Positions 1-11,842 are shown, counted from the stretch's first letter. The stretch is DNA of 64,000 nucleotides from Tupaia tana (GCA_026018925.1 JAKSZU010000003.1:193295256-193359255); one strand, 5' to 3'. A program made the numbers and translations. The notes: generated by a model not told the origin, from the letters alone.

Positions 1-226
1 TGGTCAGCAATAATATGTTCATGTGTGAATTTTATCCTTTTAGTAAAGCTTTCTGAAGAAGTTTGAGGTATGCTACTATATGTATATTCCAGCTTCTTTG
101 AGATGAAGGAAAGCAATCCATAAGGTGACTATGAATACAAGTATGAAAGGGTTTGTAGAGTAATAGAACTTGTGTTTGTATTAGATAAATATATGTTACT
201 TTTTGCTGTCTAAAAACCAATGGAGA

Positions 227-455
227 GGGACTAGTAGAGGATGTAATGATGCACTCCCACATAGTTGGCTGAGGTTTGAGTCCCAGACCCAGTGGCTTAA
301 AACACACTGGGCACACATGTGTGTGTGCCAAAATCTTAAGAGGAGAAGGGATTGCATCATGGCCATCCCTCATGTGGGGTGATTTTCTTGCTTTCTGTCT
401 TTCTGGTGAGTGCACGTGCTATTTAACAAAAATCTCTCAACAAACAAACAAACAA
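227..455 (+). mobile_element. tRNA-derived SINE, long type, old copy
   Basis: A degenerate copy of the window's main SINE. The tRNA-like head, the box B remnant (GTTTGAGTCC), the body with the ATCCC...GGGGTGATTT hairpin and the TCTGTCTTTCTGG stretch are all visible. It ends in an A/C-rich tail (CAAA repeats). It is mutated relative to the best copies, so it is an old insertion. Confidence 0.8.
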
Positions 456-466
456 GAAGAAATGGA

Positions 467-632
467 GGGCCAGCAGGTGGCATGATGATTAAGACACTGG
501 TATCCCACATGCCCAACTGTAGCTTGAGTCTGGCACCTGGTGGCTTGTTTTTTCACTCTCCCCACTCTCTGGAGAATACATAATAATTGTTCTTATAATA
601 ATGAATAAAATTGAATAAATAATTCTTTAAAA
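467..632 (+). mobile_element. tRNA-derived SINE, short type
   Basis: The head GGGCCAGCAGGTGGCATGAT is followed by a tRNA-like part, CCTGGTGGCTTG, a short pyrimidine stretch and an AATAAA-rich tail. It lacks the middle body of the long SINE. The same short layout recurs at about 25.6, 32.1 and 48.5 kb, so it is a separate subfamily. It lies about 12 bp after the previous SINE. Confidence 0.7.
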
Positions 633-784
633 AATGGAGTCCAGTGAGAAATGAAAAAAGAAATTGGCACTAGAATAGTATACGATAATATAAAAGAGAA
701 AAAGAGAAACATAAAGATGAAGAGAAAGAGAAAATTATATACACTGCAAGAAATAGATTTTATTTAATCATTTAAAAGTGTATA

Positions 785-1028
785 GGGACCAGCAGATGGT
801 GTAATGGTTATGTTGCTGGACTCCCATTTCTTCGACCGCAGTTCGAGTCTCAGATCTGGTGACTTAAAACTCACGCCAAGCAAGTTCCCAAGAAGAGAAT
901 AGAAAAGGAGGGATTACGGCATAGCCATCTCCCCCGGGGGGGAGGGGGTGATTTCTCACTTTCTGTGTCTTTGTCTATCTGACAAGTGCACACACCCTAT
1001 AGCAAAAAAAATCTCTCTCCAAAAAAAA
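785..1028 (+). mobile_element. tRNA-derived SINE, long type
   Basis: A full-length copy. The head is GGGACCAGCAGATGG, box B is GTTCGAGTCTC, the body is complete with a G/C palindrome near 935-950, and it ends CTCTCC plus an A tail. Moderate divergence. Confidence 0.85.
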
Positions 1029-1255
1029 TGTATAATAAACCTCTACCGTGTACTAGATATATTTTAGATACTTGAAATGTTTCAATGGGATAAAACAGGT
1101 AAAAATTAGAGTCTTGGTAGAGCATACATCTTAGTAAGAAGAGACAGAAAATAATAATAATGATAAAAATTTAAGTAATATACAGCATTAGGAGGTGATA
1201 AGCAATATGGGAAAAACAGAGCAAGGCAAGGGAATTTGGAAAAATTATGGTAGTT

Positions 1256-1545
1256 GGGAACCAGCAGTTAGCGTAATGGCTATGTCGCTGGACTCCCACG
1301 TAGTCGACCGCGGTTCGTGTCTCGGACCCGGTGGCTTACAACTCACGCCGGGCGCGTGTGCGTGCGTGCCCAAGATCCCGAGAGGAGAAAGGAGGAGAAG
1401 GGATTGCGGCGTGACCATCCCCCCTGGGGGGTGATTTCTCGCTTTCTGTCTCTATTGCTCTCTCTGTCTGTCTGGCGAGCACACGCGCCCTATAGCGAAA
1501 AACCTCTCCAAAAAAATAAAAATAAAAAAAAATAAAAAAAAAAAA
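1256..1545 (+). mobile_element. tRNA-derived SINE, long type, young copy with target duplication
   Basis: A nearly consensus copy with many CpGs still intact. A perfect 17-bp target-site duplication (GAAAAATTATGGTAGTT) lies at 1239-1255 and 1546-1562. The tail is A-rich with interspersed T. It is one of the clearest demonstrations in the window that the family moves by L1-type target-primed insertion. Confidence 0.93.
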
Positions 1546-1608
1546 GAAAAATTATGGTAGTTAAATACTTAGATAATGAATTTGGATTATATGAAGGAGC
1601 AAAATTTA

Positions 1609-1863
1609 ACTTTTTTTTTTTTTGAAGAGGTTTTTGCTATAGGGCATATGTGCTTGCCAGAAAGACAGAGAGACTGAAAGTGATAAATCATCCCCCTGGG
1701 GGGATGGCCATGCCGCAATTCCTTTTCCTTCATTCTTTCTTGGGATCTTGGGCACGCACGCACACGCGCCCTGTGTGAGTTTAAGCCACCAGGTCCAGGA
1801 CTTAAACCATGGTCGACTATATGGGAGTCCAGCGATGTAGCCATTACGCCATCTGCTGGTCCC
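1609..1863 (-). mobile_element. tRNA-derived SINE, long type
   Basis: A reverse-strand full-length copy: poly-T at the left, GAGGTTTTTGCTATAGGGC, and the reverse complement of the tRNA-like head ending CATCTGCTGGTCCC at the right. Short flanking similarity (AATTTAA) on both sides may be the target duplication. Confidence 0.87.
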
Positions 1864-2599
1864 AGAATTTAATGTTTTTAATAGAACAATGAGGAAGATG
1901 CCTAGTCAATAAAGGTTCAAGGAAAACTGTTGGTATCTTAAGAGGAAAGAACCATGTTATATACTGTAAAGAGGTACAATGACTAAATGTAAATTAAAAC
2001 ATAAATAAAATATAATACATGAAAAAACATGATTATATTTAAAAAATGGAAGAAGTGTGCAGTAATAATGTTCCATTAGGTACAAGGAATTGATGACTAT
2101 ATAGACATCGCAAAGTCTAACAAAGGGGTATGGTGTTTTTCTGGATGGAGATTAATATAAGGTACATTACAACCCACCAACTTTATGTAAGAGTACCTAC
2201 TTTTACTTTCATGTAATAAATCATATAAATATGAATATAAAAATACCTGATTATGATGCTCAGGAAAGGAAACTAGGTCAGTTTCTTTTTTTTTTTCAGC
2301 TTAAGCTCATACTATCAGAAGAGAAAGATTTATGCGGAAAGCCAATAGTTGAAGATCAGCATTTCATAATCTGTAGCCTTGATAAACAGTTTTAAGATTC
2401 ATGGGCAAGGAGTACAATACAGTGTAAAATACGGAGGAAAAACAACTGTGTGTAAGGAGAAATTAGTCTGCAGTGCAAGCAAAGCAAAGAAAATTTAGCT
2501 GAAATTAAAAGGAGAGAGAAAGAAGTGGCAATGATTGTGGGCAAGAACTATATATTTTCATGTGCTTTATATAAATGTATAAATAAAAATCCTTGCTAA
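1864..2599. other. intergenic, no feature seen
   Basis: AT-rich sequence. I see no gene, RNA gene or clear repeat. A T run at about 2,285-2,297 is the only simple-sequence tract. Confidence 0.5.
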
Positions 2600-2830
2600 A
2601 CTTTTAAACCTTTAATTGGCATATAAGAGTTGTACATATTTATGGGGTAGAGTGTTATTTCAATCCATGAATACAATACACAATGATCACATCAGAGCAA
2701 TAAACACATTTATCATCTCAAACATATATGGGGAAAAAGCTTTTTAAATGAGATTCTATGAAGTTGTGCTATGAAAAAGTTGTTCTTTGTCAATTATAAA
2801 TTAGCATGTACTTGTATCCAAGAAGACAGA
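2600..2830 (+). mobile_element. old L1 3' region fragment
   Basis: Phrases such as GTACATATTTATGGGGTA and AATGATCACATCAGAGCAAT, then ACACATTTATCATCTCAAAC, match the pattern I know from old primate/mammal L1 3' UTR regions. There is no coding content. Family assignment is from memory of the consensus only. Confidence 0.55.
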
Positions 2831-3254
2831 TTGAAGAGTAGATTCCCAATACCAACTTTGTGACATGTTCTAGTCGCAGTTATCGGGGGAAAGAGACCCA
2901 CTCAAACCAGTACAATAAAAATGGGGCTTTACTTTAAGGATGCAGATTCAAAGTGCAGAGACTAGAAGAGAGTTGGGTATCACAAGAACTAGAAAATTGG
3001 GATACTCCACCCAGTTACTATTATCTGTGTATATTCCATTCTCATGTCTTTGCAGATTGACTTAGTTCTGTCCTAAACTGGATCCTCATCACCAGACCAG
3101 CTCAGTCTGACCTTTCAGTGTACCTCCACTCAGCTAATTAATATGCTTTATTATTGACTCCATTTTGTATCTCCAAGTGATACATCTGACTGGGATATTC
3201 CCTCTTTTTCATCCTGTCATCTAGAATTTTATTTGTATTTCCTAATAACAAAAA

Positions 3255-3315
3255 TGAACATTTATTTATTTATGTTTAGTTGTACTGTGGGGCACATGAG
3301 CTCACTGGAAGGGAT

Positions 3316-3367
<52 letters not shown>

Positions 3368-3530
3368 AGAAATCCTCTCTGAGAGGAATGGACACACTGC
3401 TATCCTTTTTCTGTTTCCCTCAGGATTTGGGGTACTCACGCACATGTATCTGGAATGTTTTTCAATAGACTCAAACCACATAATTTGCCATGCACAGCCA
3501 CCTTTACAACCATGCTACTGGCTGGCCCGA
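3255..3530 (-). mobile_element. old tRNA-derived SINE with internal GA repeat
   Basis: A strongly diverged reverse-strand SINE. CACATGAGCTCACTGG corresponds to the CCAGYGAGY...GTGC 3' part, CTCAGGATTTGGGGTACTCACGCACATG to the middle, and CATGCTACTGGCTGGCCC to the head. A GA microsatellite expanded from the CTCTCT part of the SINE. Its age is comparable with the oldest SINEs here. Confidence 0.65.
3318..3366. repeat. (GA)n microsatellite
   Basis: About 24 uninterrupted GA units, grown out of the pyrimidine-rich part of the surrounding reverse-strand SINE. Confidence 0.95.
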
Positions 3531-4023
3531 ACTGTTATTTTTATACTTCATGGTTAGGTGAATTTACTGGTAAAGTTTATGAATGCATGTGCTCATTTTG
3601 TTTCAGATAATTCATGACTTCAGCTTGGTTTATTTATCTTCCTGATGAATAATTCTTTTTTAATACTGAATGCTTATTGGTAATGAACTCATACAATTTA
3701 TATGCTTGAAAGTATTTTTATCATCTTGCTTTCATGCTTTTCCTTTCTCTTCCTCTGTCTCTTTCTGGTCAAATTAAACAATAATGATAACAAATGTAAT
3801 TAAATAAGTAAAGAATTCTTTTTTTTTTTTTTTTTATAAAGAAAACCCAGGACAAAAACTGTCAGTGTCTCTTCCTAAAATGTGTAAAAACTCTAGAGAC
3901 CCATAGAAAATTGTCTTTCAACAAAATTATTATTTTAATTGTTGCTGATATTAAATCTTCTGTTTATTTTATGCTCATTTCTTTTAAGTAATAGCTATAC
4001 TTTTAAATTTAAATAGCTTCAAT
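3531..4023. other. intergenic, nothing firm
   Basis: AT-rich DNA with a T run at about 3,819-3,835. It may be old L1-derived DNA, but I cannot place it in a family. Confidence 0.4.
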
Positions 4024-4041
4024 ATTTTTATCTTTAAATTT

Positions 4042-4301
4042 TTTTCTTTTTGGAGAGGTTTTTGCTATAGGGTGCGTGCACTCGCCAGACAGACAGAGAC
4101 ATAGAGACAGAAAGCGAGAAATCACCCCCCAGGGGGGATGGTCACGCCACAATCCCTTCTCCTCCCTTCTCCTCTTGGGATCTTGGGCACGCATGCACAC
4201 GCGACCGGTGTGAGTTTTAAGCCACCGGGTCAGGGACGTGAACTGCGGTCGACTACATGGGAGTCCTGCGACATAGCCATTACGCTAACTGCTGGTTCCC
4301 A
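4042..4301 (-). mobile_element. tRNA-derived SINE, long type, young copy with target duplication
   Basis: A reverse-strand copy near consensus. The flanks share an 18-bp duplication (ATTTTTATCTTTAAATTT) at about 4024-4041 and 4302-4319. Only a few substitutions separate it from the best copies. Confidence 0.9.
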
Positions 4302-4584
4302 ATTTTTATCTTTAAATTTGATGTTCTGAAATTTTAACATAGTTAACAGAGGAATTATTTTTATTTCTCCTATTGTCAATTTGAAAATATTTGTATCTTT
4401 TCAAGTAAGAAAAATTCTCAAACATCATTTCTTAAAATACTGATTCTCTTCCATTTCCTTGTTTCTGTCTGTGTTCATATTCATGTATTTTATCATTACC
4501 TTGCTATACTATATTTAGATTAAAATTTTAAGTATTGTATTTATTTGTATAGATAGCCCTAGTTTATAGTTTATCTTATCTATT

Positions 4585-4642
4585 AAATTTTTTGAGAGAT
4601 TTTTACTATAGAGTGCATGCCCTTGCCAGAGAGACAAAGACA

Positions 4643-4675
<33 letters not shown>

Positions 4676-4875
4676 GGAATGTGATAAATCACTCATGACT
4701 CCTAAGGGGGAATGAACGTGCCACAGTCACTTCTCCTCCATTCTCCTCTTGTGATTTGGGGCACACACACACACGTGCCTGGCATGAGTTTCAAGCCTCA
4801 GGATCCAGGACTTGTACCATTGTGGGACATGTGGGAGTCCAATGTCTTAACCACTATGCCACCTGCTAGCTCCAA
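4585..4875 (-). mobile_element. tRNA-derived SINE, long type
   Basis: A reverse-strand copy: GAGAGATTTTTACTATAGAG at the left, a GA-rich expansion at 4,640-4,675, and the reverse head ending CACCTGCTAGCTCC. More diverged than its neighbour at 4.1 kb. Confidence 0.8.
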
Positions 4876-5278
4876 CTTGTTGAATTTTTATATATATTTT
4901 AAGCTTTTAAAACTTCCCTGATGAGTCATTGATTTGTATTTGTGTAGTATTCAATTTACGCCTGTTTTTGTTTTGTAATTTCCTTTTGATATGGATTTTT
5001 GCTGTGCATCTCTTTTGAATATTTCAAATAATCTCTTTTAGAAAATAAAGCCCAACTAAAATGATTCTATGATAATTAGTAGTTTCATCTGGAGTTAATT
5101 CATGTTCTGTGGTTAATATTAACTTTCTTGTATATTAACTTTCTTATTGTTTAAGATATGTTTAAGTATTTTTAAATATTAGCTTGTCTGTTCAATTTGA
5201 GTAGAAATATTTTTGTTTTTATTTCTCAGTCTTTCTGTTTCTCTTTCAACCTCTCTCTCTTTCTCGATCTCTCTCTCG

Positions 5279-5282
<4 letters not shown>

Positions 5283-5318
<36 letters not shown>
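5283..5318. repeat. (CA)n microsatellite
   Basis: About 17 CA units directly after a CT-rich tract (5,226-5,282). Confidence 0.95.
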
Positions 5319-5320
<2 letters not shown>

Positions 5321-5429
5321 TTACAGGTAATTTTCCAGTAGCAGCTCTTAACCAGTAACAAGCAATGATATGTAGTCCAGTCTTTCAAACATCAGGTGAG
5401 TAGTCTACATTGTCTTTAGAGTACATTAG

Positions 5430-5607
5430 GATTAAACTCTAGTTGCCCAGAGTAGCAACTTGCTTTATAATGCACCCTGAATTAGCTTTCTTTATTTGCT
5501 TATCTAACTTCCTTTACTGATGCTTCCCGGAATAATCTTCCACATAAATTATTGCCCCGATTTCTTTGTATTGATTGGATCCATCTGGGAGCACCCAAAA
5601 TAAGACA
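5430..5607 (+). mobile_element. probable fossil LTR 3' part
   Basis: The order ACTTGCTTTATAATGCACCC, then TGATGCTTCCCGGAATAATC, then GAGCACCCAAAATAAGACA resembles the 3' half of an ancient mammalian LTR of the ERVL/MaLR or ERV1 kind. It is a broken, old remnant with no internal genes. The exact family is not settled. Confidence 0.35.
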
Positions 5608-5639
5608 CTAAGCTAGTTTCCATGAACTCTGGGTGTTTT

Positions 5640-5830
5640 ATGTCTCTTAATCCTTGTCGTTTATTTAACATCCTGACTTCAGAGCTAGGTCCAGTATCCC
5701 ATTTTACAGATGATAGGTTGTAGGCTTTAGTACAGCTAGTAAATTTGTAAAGCTAGTAAATTCTGGAACAAACTCAACTCTTTAAGTTTAAAACTTGGGC
5801 TTTTATTTGAAACCAAATCACTTCATCTAT
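5640..5830. mobile_element. possible MIR fragment
   Basis: The string CCCATTTTACAGATGATAGG followed by a degraded GCTAGTAA... part is typical of the MIR core. It is too diverged for a firm call. Confidence 0.4.
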
Positions 5831-6363
5831 GTTCTTTTGTTGTATAATGTGTTCACTTCTCCTCAGTGGACCATTTTATAATTATTATGTGAATAAATTG
5901 AGGGTGAAATAAGTGTGGAGAAAGTGGAAAAGAAGTTTTAGATTACAGTTTATTTGGGAAGTTATTTGAATCCCTATTAGACCTAATAATGAGAGGTGTG
6001 TTTTTTACTTTGTTTTGGATATGCCTTATTATACTCTAAAGCCTTATTATATTAAATAGTACACGATTAACTATAATTCTAATACTTTAAATCAGAATGT
6101 TGGGATTTCGATTTAAAAAATCTTATTCCCAATATAATACTTTTTAAAATTCTCAATGTTGATGATTTTAAGTAACTATGTTAACAAAATCATAATCTCA
6201 GTACTTTCAGTTTAATTGTACAGTCATTCTTCTAATATTTTATTTATACTTATTTTAATTAGAGCTTTTTAACAATATATAGTATATAGGCATTCTTTAT
6301 AGTTGCAAGAAATATAACCAAGGTCTAGTTTAATTAAAGTGGTATATATTTGGCTCACAATTA
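5831..6363. other. intergenic, no feature seen
   Basis: AT-rich DNA without a recognisable gene or repeat. Confidence 0.5.
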
Positions 6364-6380
6364 AATGATACCCATGTTTG

Positions 6381-6574
6381 GAAGAGAATCAAGGAGAAAA
6401 ATAGAGAGAAAAGACATTTAAGGGACATAGAAATGGGAGATTGTCTGCTGATGATAGTGTGTTTGCTAATATCTCTAACTGGACTGATGTATAGTGTATT
6501 TATGCCAGGAATTTTTTTTACAAGGAGTGGTTTAATGTATAAAATAAAAAACAATAATAATAAAAATAAAAATA
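6381..6574 (+). mobile_element. 5'-truncated L1 3' end with target duplication
   Basis: About 190 bp that follow the plan of the L1 3' UTR seen at 25.7 and 45.0 kb (a GGAGA...ATAG start, then GATAGTGTG..., then a (AAATA)-rich tail). A 17-bp target duplication, AATRATACCCATGTTTG, lies at 6364-6380 and 6575-6591, with one mismatch. The insertion is non-coding. Confidence 0.75.
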
Positions 6575-7253
6575 AATAATACCCATGTTTGTTATATGAC
6601 ATTAACTACCTCTCCATATTTTTAGCTTCCAAGCATGAACTATAAATAAGATAAAATCTCTGAACAGAGATAATTTTATTTCTTCCTTTTTAAAATGGAG
6701 TCTTGTCTTTGTTTTGCTTTTATAATTGCTCTGAGACATTCAATACTATGTGGAGCGGAAGTGACCTGCTCTGTTTCTAGTCTTAGAGCAAACGCTTTCT
6801 AGTTTTTAATGTTCAAACTCAGAATGAGTATAAAGTTCTCTGTGGGCTCTTCGTATAAGGATTATATTATGTTCAGGTAGTTTCCTTCTATTCCTAATTT
6901 GTTGAGTGTTTTTACTATGGAAGGGTGTTGAATTTTATCAAGTGCTTTTTCTGTACCAGTTGAGATGACCATCATTCTGCCAGTGTAGTGCATTATACTG
7001 ATTGCATTTTGTGTGTTGGACCATCCTTGCATTCCAGGAATAAATCTCACTTGATAATCCTTTTAATATGCTGTTGAATTGTTTTGCCAGTATTTTGTTG
7101 AGAATTTTCATCAGGCTTAGTAAGGATTGGTTCTTCACTGTTCAGTCTTTTTTCTTTCTGTTCATCACACTTATTCATTTCAATTATCCTGTCTTTAAGT
7201 TTACTTGTTTTTCTGCCTGCTCATATCTAGTCTGTTCAAATCTTGAACCCATC

Positions 7254-7337
7254 TATTAGTTTGTCAGGAAAGTCATGAAACCTTTTTGTGGAGAAAAACA
7301 TAGGAAAATATGTCATAACTTTTCTTATAACCTAATA
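7254..7337. mobile_element. palindromic mariner-like MITE, copy 1
   Basis: An imperfect palindrome, TATTAGTTTGTCAGGAAAGT...GTCATAACTTTTCTTATAACCTAATA, of about 84 bp bounded by TA. It is the same family as the copies at 13.4, 15.4, 33.1, 36.9 and 54.4 kb. It lies inside old antisense L1 DNA. Confidence 0.75.
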
Positions 7338-7626
7338 ATAAATTTTTATTTTAATTATACTTTTCAGCTATAGAATTTCCTTTTGTTTCTTTTTATATTT
7401 TCTCTTTATTGATATTTATTTTGTTGTCCATCCTTTTGTACACTTTCCTTTTAGTTATTTAGAGCATCTGTAGAACAGTTAAAGCATTTGATTGATTTTT
7501 CTCAGAGTCAGTTTCTAATAATTTTTTTCTTCTCTTTGAATGGATCATACTTCTCTGTTTTTGGGTATGCCTTGTGATTCTTTTAAAAATTACAACAACT
7601 ATAAATTTTATTTTATCTTTTAATTT

Positions 7627-7850
7627 TTTTTAATTGCCAGAGGGTACTTGTGGATACCAGAAAGGGGCAGACAGAGAGAATGGGAGAAACTGCCCCACCA
7701 TGGCCCATGTTCATGCCACAGTTCCTTCTCTATTTTTCTTTCCCATCAGGACTTTGGGCACACATGCACATTGTGATTTTCAAGCTGTTTGGTCTGAGAT
7801 TCAAACTGCAGTTGACTGTGTAGGATCTGGCTCCTTTATGGGGTCAATCC
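7627..7850 (-). mobile_element. tRNA-derived SINE, long type, old
   Basis: A diverged reverse-strand copy. TTTTTTTTAATTGCCAGAGG is its 3' end, TTTGGGCACACATGCACA the middle, and GATTCAAACTGCAGTTGACT the box B region. The head is degraded. It is followed directly by a second reverse-strand SINE. Confidence 0.65.
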
Positions 7851-8083
7851 ATTTTATTTTATTTTATTTTATTTATTTTATTTTATTTTATTTTTATCAC
7901 TCATTTATTTCTTCCATGACAAAAAGAGAAGGAGGCATTCCTAACAAGGTCTTCATGCCTTATTCTACTTCTAGCCTCAGCCGACCCATATCATGGGCAC
8001 ACGCGCATGCTGAGACATGAATGGAGACCTCCCTGTGTGGGGATAGCTGTGTTATCACTGCATCATTCTCTGGTCTCCAACCT
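7851..8083 (-). mobile_element. tRNA-derived SINE, old, with (TTTTA)n tail
   Basis: The left end is a (TTTTA)n tract, the reverse of an AAAAT-type SINE tail. GGGCACACGCGCATGCTGAG and GTGTTATCACTGCATC... correspond to the SINE middle and head, and it ends TCTGGTCTCC. The body is strongly diverged. Confidence 0.55.
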
Positions 8084-8345
8084 GGACAACTTAATCTAAT
8101 AATGTGATAACTCTACAAATCAGATTCTCCTCCCTCCCCAGGGTTTACCAGTTTTTGTTTGTTTTTATTTTTTAATTATTATATATTTCCTCAATGTCAA
8201 GGATCAGCCTCAGTTGTAAACTTCAGGTCTTCTCAGGTCTTTTATGAGCCTATACCTTTTCTTGGTTATGTGAGGTGACTTTTTAATTTTCTCCATATAT
8301 GCAGTTGTTTTTGAATATCCTTGTCTTTAATGTCTGGCTCCCCAA

Positions 8346-10100
8346 AGAGGAAAGAAAAAAAGGAAGTAGTTTTTGAAAACAGTTTCAGCCAGGAGGGAAG
8401 GGATTTGCAGCAATGGATAGAGCAAGTGCAACAACAACGTCTGCACTTCCATGATTAGAAGTAACAATCAGCAATCAGAACACAGTTCCACGTATTTGAT
8501 GGGCAGGATTCTTGCTGTCTATAGTGGTTCTTGCAAATTGCTGTGATATTGAGTAGCTGCTGCAGAATTAAGAGCAGAAATTGACCAAATTAACCACAAT
8601 TTACTGATCATACCTTTTTCTAGAAGTTGCATTAAATTCCAGTGTTCCAAAACAATTACATTAAATTCTGCCAAGACAGTTGTTATCTAGATGGAAAGAT
8701 GGTTTCCTAATGCTTCCTACTTTTCATCTTCTCAGAATCCTCTCCAAATGCCTGGTAATCTCACGAATCAAGAAACAAAGACTGATTTTCAAACTTCAGT
8801 AGGTATTAGAACCTATTTTCAACAAATTTTCAGTTGCTGCTGCTCCAGAAAGTAATATTTTGAGACCTAAGACACACACATTCTAAGCTCTAAACTCCTG
8901 GAAATCAGGAGTTTGACTAGATTGGTAGGTTTCATAGACTCACAGTTAGGGAGTCACAGTTCTGTAAGTCTGTATGACAGAGAGAGGTAGTCTCTTACCA
9001 AAAACCAAACAGTAATTTGTGTACAAGTCAGTGAACCACCAGATGATTATGGACATCAAATCTGGGGAAAACATTACCCACTGTGCCTGCTCTGTGCTCC
9101 AGTTTATGCTGCTTTCTGTAAATAGGTTTTCATAACTTTTGCTGCAGAGGCATTCTGTCCTAATTTTCATTTCCCACCATATTATACTTGTGAAATTCAC
9201 AGATGTCTCTGTCATAACACAGATGTTTTTAAGATCATAGCCTTTTCATATATATGTGTATGTAAACATACACATGTATACACATATACACATGAATTTA
9301 CTTACAGATACACATATATATGCATCTATAAGAATGCATATATACAACTATATGTGCCATATGTTTATATACACACATACATACTTTTATTGTTGTTGTG
9401 TTTTTTAAACCTCAGGGACAGAAGCTAAGTTATTAAAACTTCTATTCATGGCACATTATCATATGTGGTCCACATGAGACCCTTTATTGATGAATTTTGA
9501 ACTTCATTTTCCTACTCTCCTCACCCCAGAGACAACAGAGATCTTAACACCATGTCAGAGACAATCCATTTTACCACCCCAGAGACAAATAATCAGACAT
9601 GTTAAATGTGTTGTTTGTTAAAATTCTTATAAAATGTGTATTACAGTTTTGTGGATCAGTAGTTTTAATTAGTACTAACTCTCATTCTTATGTGAAATAT
9701 ATATCACTCTGTTTCCCGCATTCTCAACTACACTCAAACTTTGGAATTTGTTCTTCTGCTAGGTGTATTCTTTTCATTCTAATTATGATATAGTACTTCA
9801 AGATTTACAGCATCTTCATTTACCAAACATTTTCTTGATGTTTTAATGATGAATGCCCAGAATGCTCTAGGTCCTTGCCATCAGGAGTTTTCCCTAATGA
9901 AAACGCCATACCCTTCCTTTATGGACCTATGTAAGAATTTCTTTTCAATGTGTCACTAGGAGCCACACTGTCTGTCATGTGAAATACCTATGATCTATGT
10001 GATTAAGTTCCCTCGCCTTACTCAGTTGGAGTGAGTGGTCACTCTTGTTATACTCCCACCCACAGAGCATGACAATGCATTATCTCCACATGCCTTTCCC
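8346..10100. other. intergenic, largely single-copy-looking
   Basis: No gene or clear mobile element recognised. A short AT/AC-rich stretch with TATATG/CACATA alternation lies at 9,245-9,390. Confidence 0.45.
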
Positions 10101-10496
10101 TCTGACGTTATACAGTTTTGTAAGTGTAAAGTCATTCTCATTACTCTGCTTAGGAATGAGAGTGATCATTTATTCATATTTATTAGTCTTGAGGTTTCTT
10201 CATTATTAATCTAAATATTTGTAGCTTTCATCTATTTTTTAATGAATATAATACCTCTTTCATTGAGTTGCAGAAATTTCTTCTATATTCTTAAAATAAC
10301 TTCTTTTATTAGATTTGGACATTGAACATAATTCTCTCATTTCATAACCTATTATCTTTATTTATGATATTTTGCATTGAGTAAAAATCCTTAATTTTGA
10401 TGTTATCAGATTAATCAACTTTATCCTCCCTGTTTATGTATTCAATACTTTAAAATACATTTGCCCAGATTACTTTCTTAAAGAGATGTATTTTAG

Positions 10497-10730
10497 AGTT
10501 GGTCTGTAATGCAGTGGTTTAAGTGCTGTACATTGGCTAGTCACAGTTCATATCCTGGCCCTGATGGCTTGGAAAAAATATACTAAGTCCATGTGTATGT
10601 GTGCCCCAAATCCTGAGGGGAGAGAGAAATGGAAGAAAAAGGACTACGGCATGACTGTGTCCCAAAGGGATGCTTTCTCTCTCTTTCTGGTGAGTGTGTG
10701 TGACCCTTGGCAATAAAAAAAAAAATCTGA
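10497..10730 (+). mobile_element. tRNA-derived SINE, old copy
   Basis: A sense-strand, strongly diverged copy: GTAATGCAGTGGTTTAAGTG (box A region), CACAGTTCATATCCTGG (box B region), CCCCAAATCCTGAGG, GGCATGACTGTGTCCC and a final CAATAAAAAAAAAAA tail. Confidence 0.65.
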
Positions 10731-11278
10731 TTTGAAGTTTTTGCTCTTTGTGAGACAGGGAAAAAAATGTGAATTTTTAGTTCTTCTGAAGTCTGCTATT
10801 ATACCTAGTGTGAAGTAGACATCTAGATATCTTTTTTCTTTTCTGCTACTTTGTGTTGTTTTTATTTTTCCCAACATGTTCAGTCTGTTCTTGCCTTTTT
10901 AAAATTTTGTAGTCAAGTTTCCTATATGCATGGTTCTGTGACCTCTATTTTCTATTTCATGAGCTTACTTTTTGCTCTTAGTCCAAATTAACATTGTTTC
11001 ATTACTATGACTTTTTAGTAGGCCTTAATATCTAGTTGAACAAGTTTTGTACTTTTTACTCTTCCTTTTTTTTTTTTTTTTTTTTTTCCTAACAAGTGGG
11101 TAATGTTGTCCCAGAATGGCACCTGAAAGGAGATTTTTACTCTTCTTTTTAAAGATTGACTTGGTTACTCATGAACACTTATTATTTAACTTAAACTTTA
11201 GAGTAGGGTTATTAAAATTCTCAAGAAGTGTAAATAATTCAATACAATTTTTTATGTTATTATTATAAAAGGTAATTT

Positions 11279-11557
11279 TTTTTTTTTTTTTTTTTTTTTT
11301 TTGGAGAGGTTTTTCGCTATAGGGTGCGTGCGCTCGCCAGACATACAGAGAGAGACATAGAGACAGAAAGTGAGAAATCACCCCCCAAGGGGGATGGTCA
11401 CGCCGCAATCCCTTCTCCTCCATTCTCCTCTCGGGATCTTGGGCACGCACGCACACGCGCCCGGCGTGAGTTGTAAGCCACCGGGTCCGAGACGCGAACC
11501 GCGGTCGACTACGTGGGAGTCCAGCGACATAGCCATTACGCTAACTGCTGGTTCCCC
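11279..11557 (-). mobile_element. tRNA-derived SINE, long type, young copy
   Basis: Reverse strand, close to consensus, with nearly all CpGs intact and a poly-T of about 24 at the left. The target duplication AAAAGGTAATTTTT is present on both sides (about 11,267 and 11,560). It landed next to an older reverse-strand SINE. Confidence 0.92.
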
Positions 11558-11570
11558 AAAAGGTAATTTT

Positions 11571-11842
11571 TTTAATTGCCAGAGAGTGCATGTGCTCACC
11601 AGAGAGAGACAGAGAGAAGAGTTAAAGTGAGAAAGTACCCCCCGTGGAGGAATGGGCACACTGCAGTCCCTTCTCCATTCTCCTTTTGGAATTTTGGACA
11701 TGCAAGCACACATACCTGGAGTGTGTCTGAAGTCATTGGCTTCAGGACTCAAACTGTGAAGTTGGTCATGTGGCATCCAGCTTCCATAACCACCATTATA
11801 TTATATATAATATATATTACATATTATACTATTGACTAGCCC
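11571..11842 (-). mobile_element. tRNA-derived SINE, long type, old, with AT-rich insert
   Basis: A diverged reverse-strand copy: AATTGCCAGAGAGTGCATGT, ACCCCCCGTGGAGG palindrome, GACTCAAACTGTGAAGTTGG. An AT-dinucleotide expansion at 11,798-11,830 interrupts the head before the final GACTAGCCC. Confidence 0.75.

Larger units (their letters stand above)
6640..8345 (-). mobile_element. old L1, reverse strand, interrupted
   Basis: The reverse strand of 6,862-7,138 encodes pieces of the L1 reverse transcriptase: IPGMQGW (the classic RT-proximal motif), then a degraded form of [13 protein letters not shown], then LNKLGIEGNYLN. To the right (about 7,150-7,630 and 8,084-8,345) the sequence matches the antisense of an old L1 5' region (for example GAATGGATCATACTTCTCTG). 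A MITE (7,254-7,337) and two SINEs (7,627-8,083) are nested in it. ORF2 and the 5' part are closer together than in a full element, so internal sequence is missing or two fragments abut. Confidence 0.7.

Noticed and set aside
32-415. 127-codon reverse-strand open frame at the left edge
   Set aside because: It overlaps an old SINE in antisense and shows SINE-derived peptide (SPLKILAHTHVCPVCFKPLG). There is no support for a gene.
11170-11776. Overlapping open frames of 86-132 codons on both strands
   Set aside because: They fall inside SINE copies. The same peptides recur at every GC-rich SINE because the family lacks stops in some frames.
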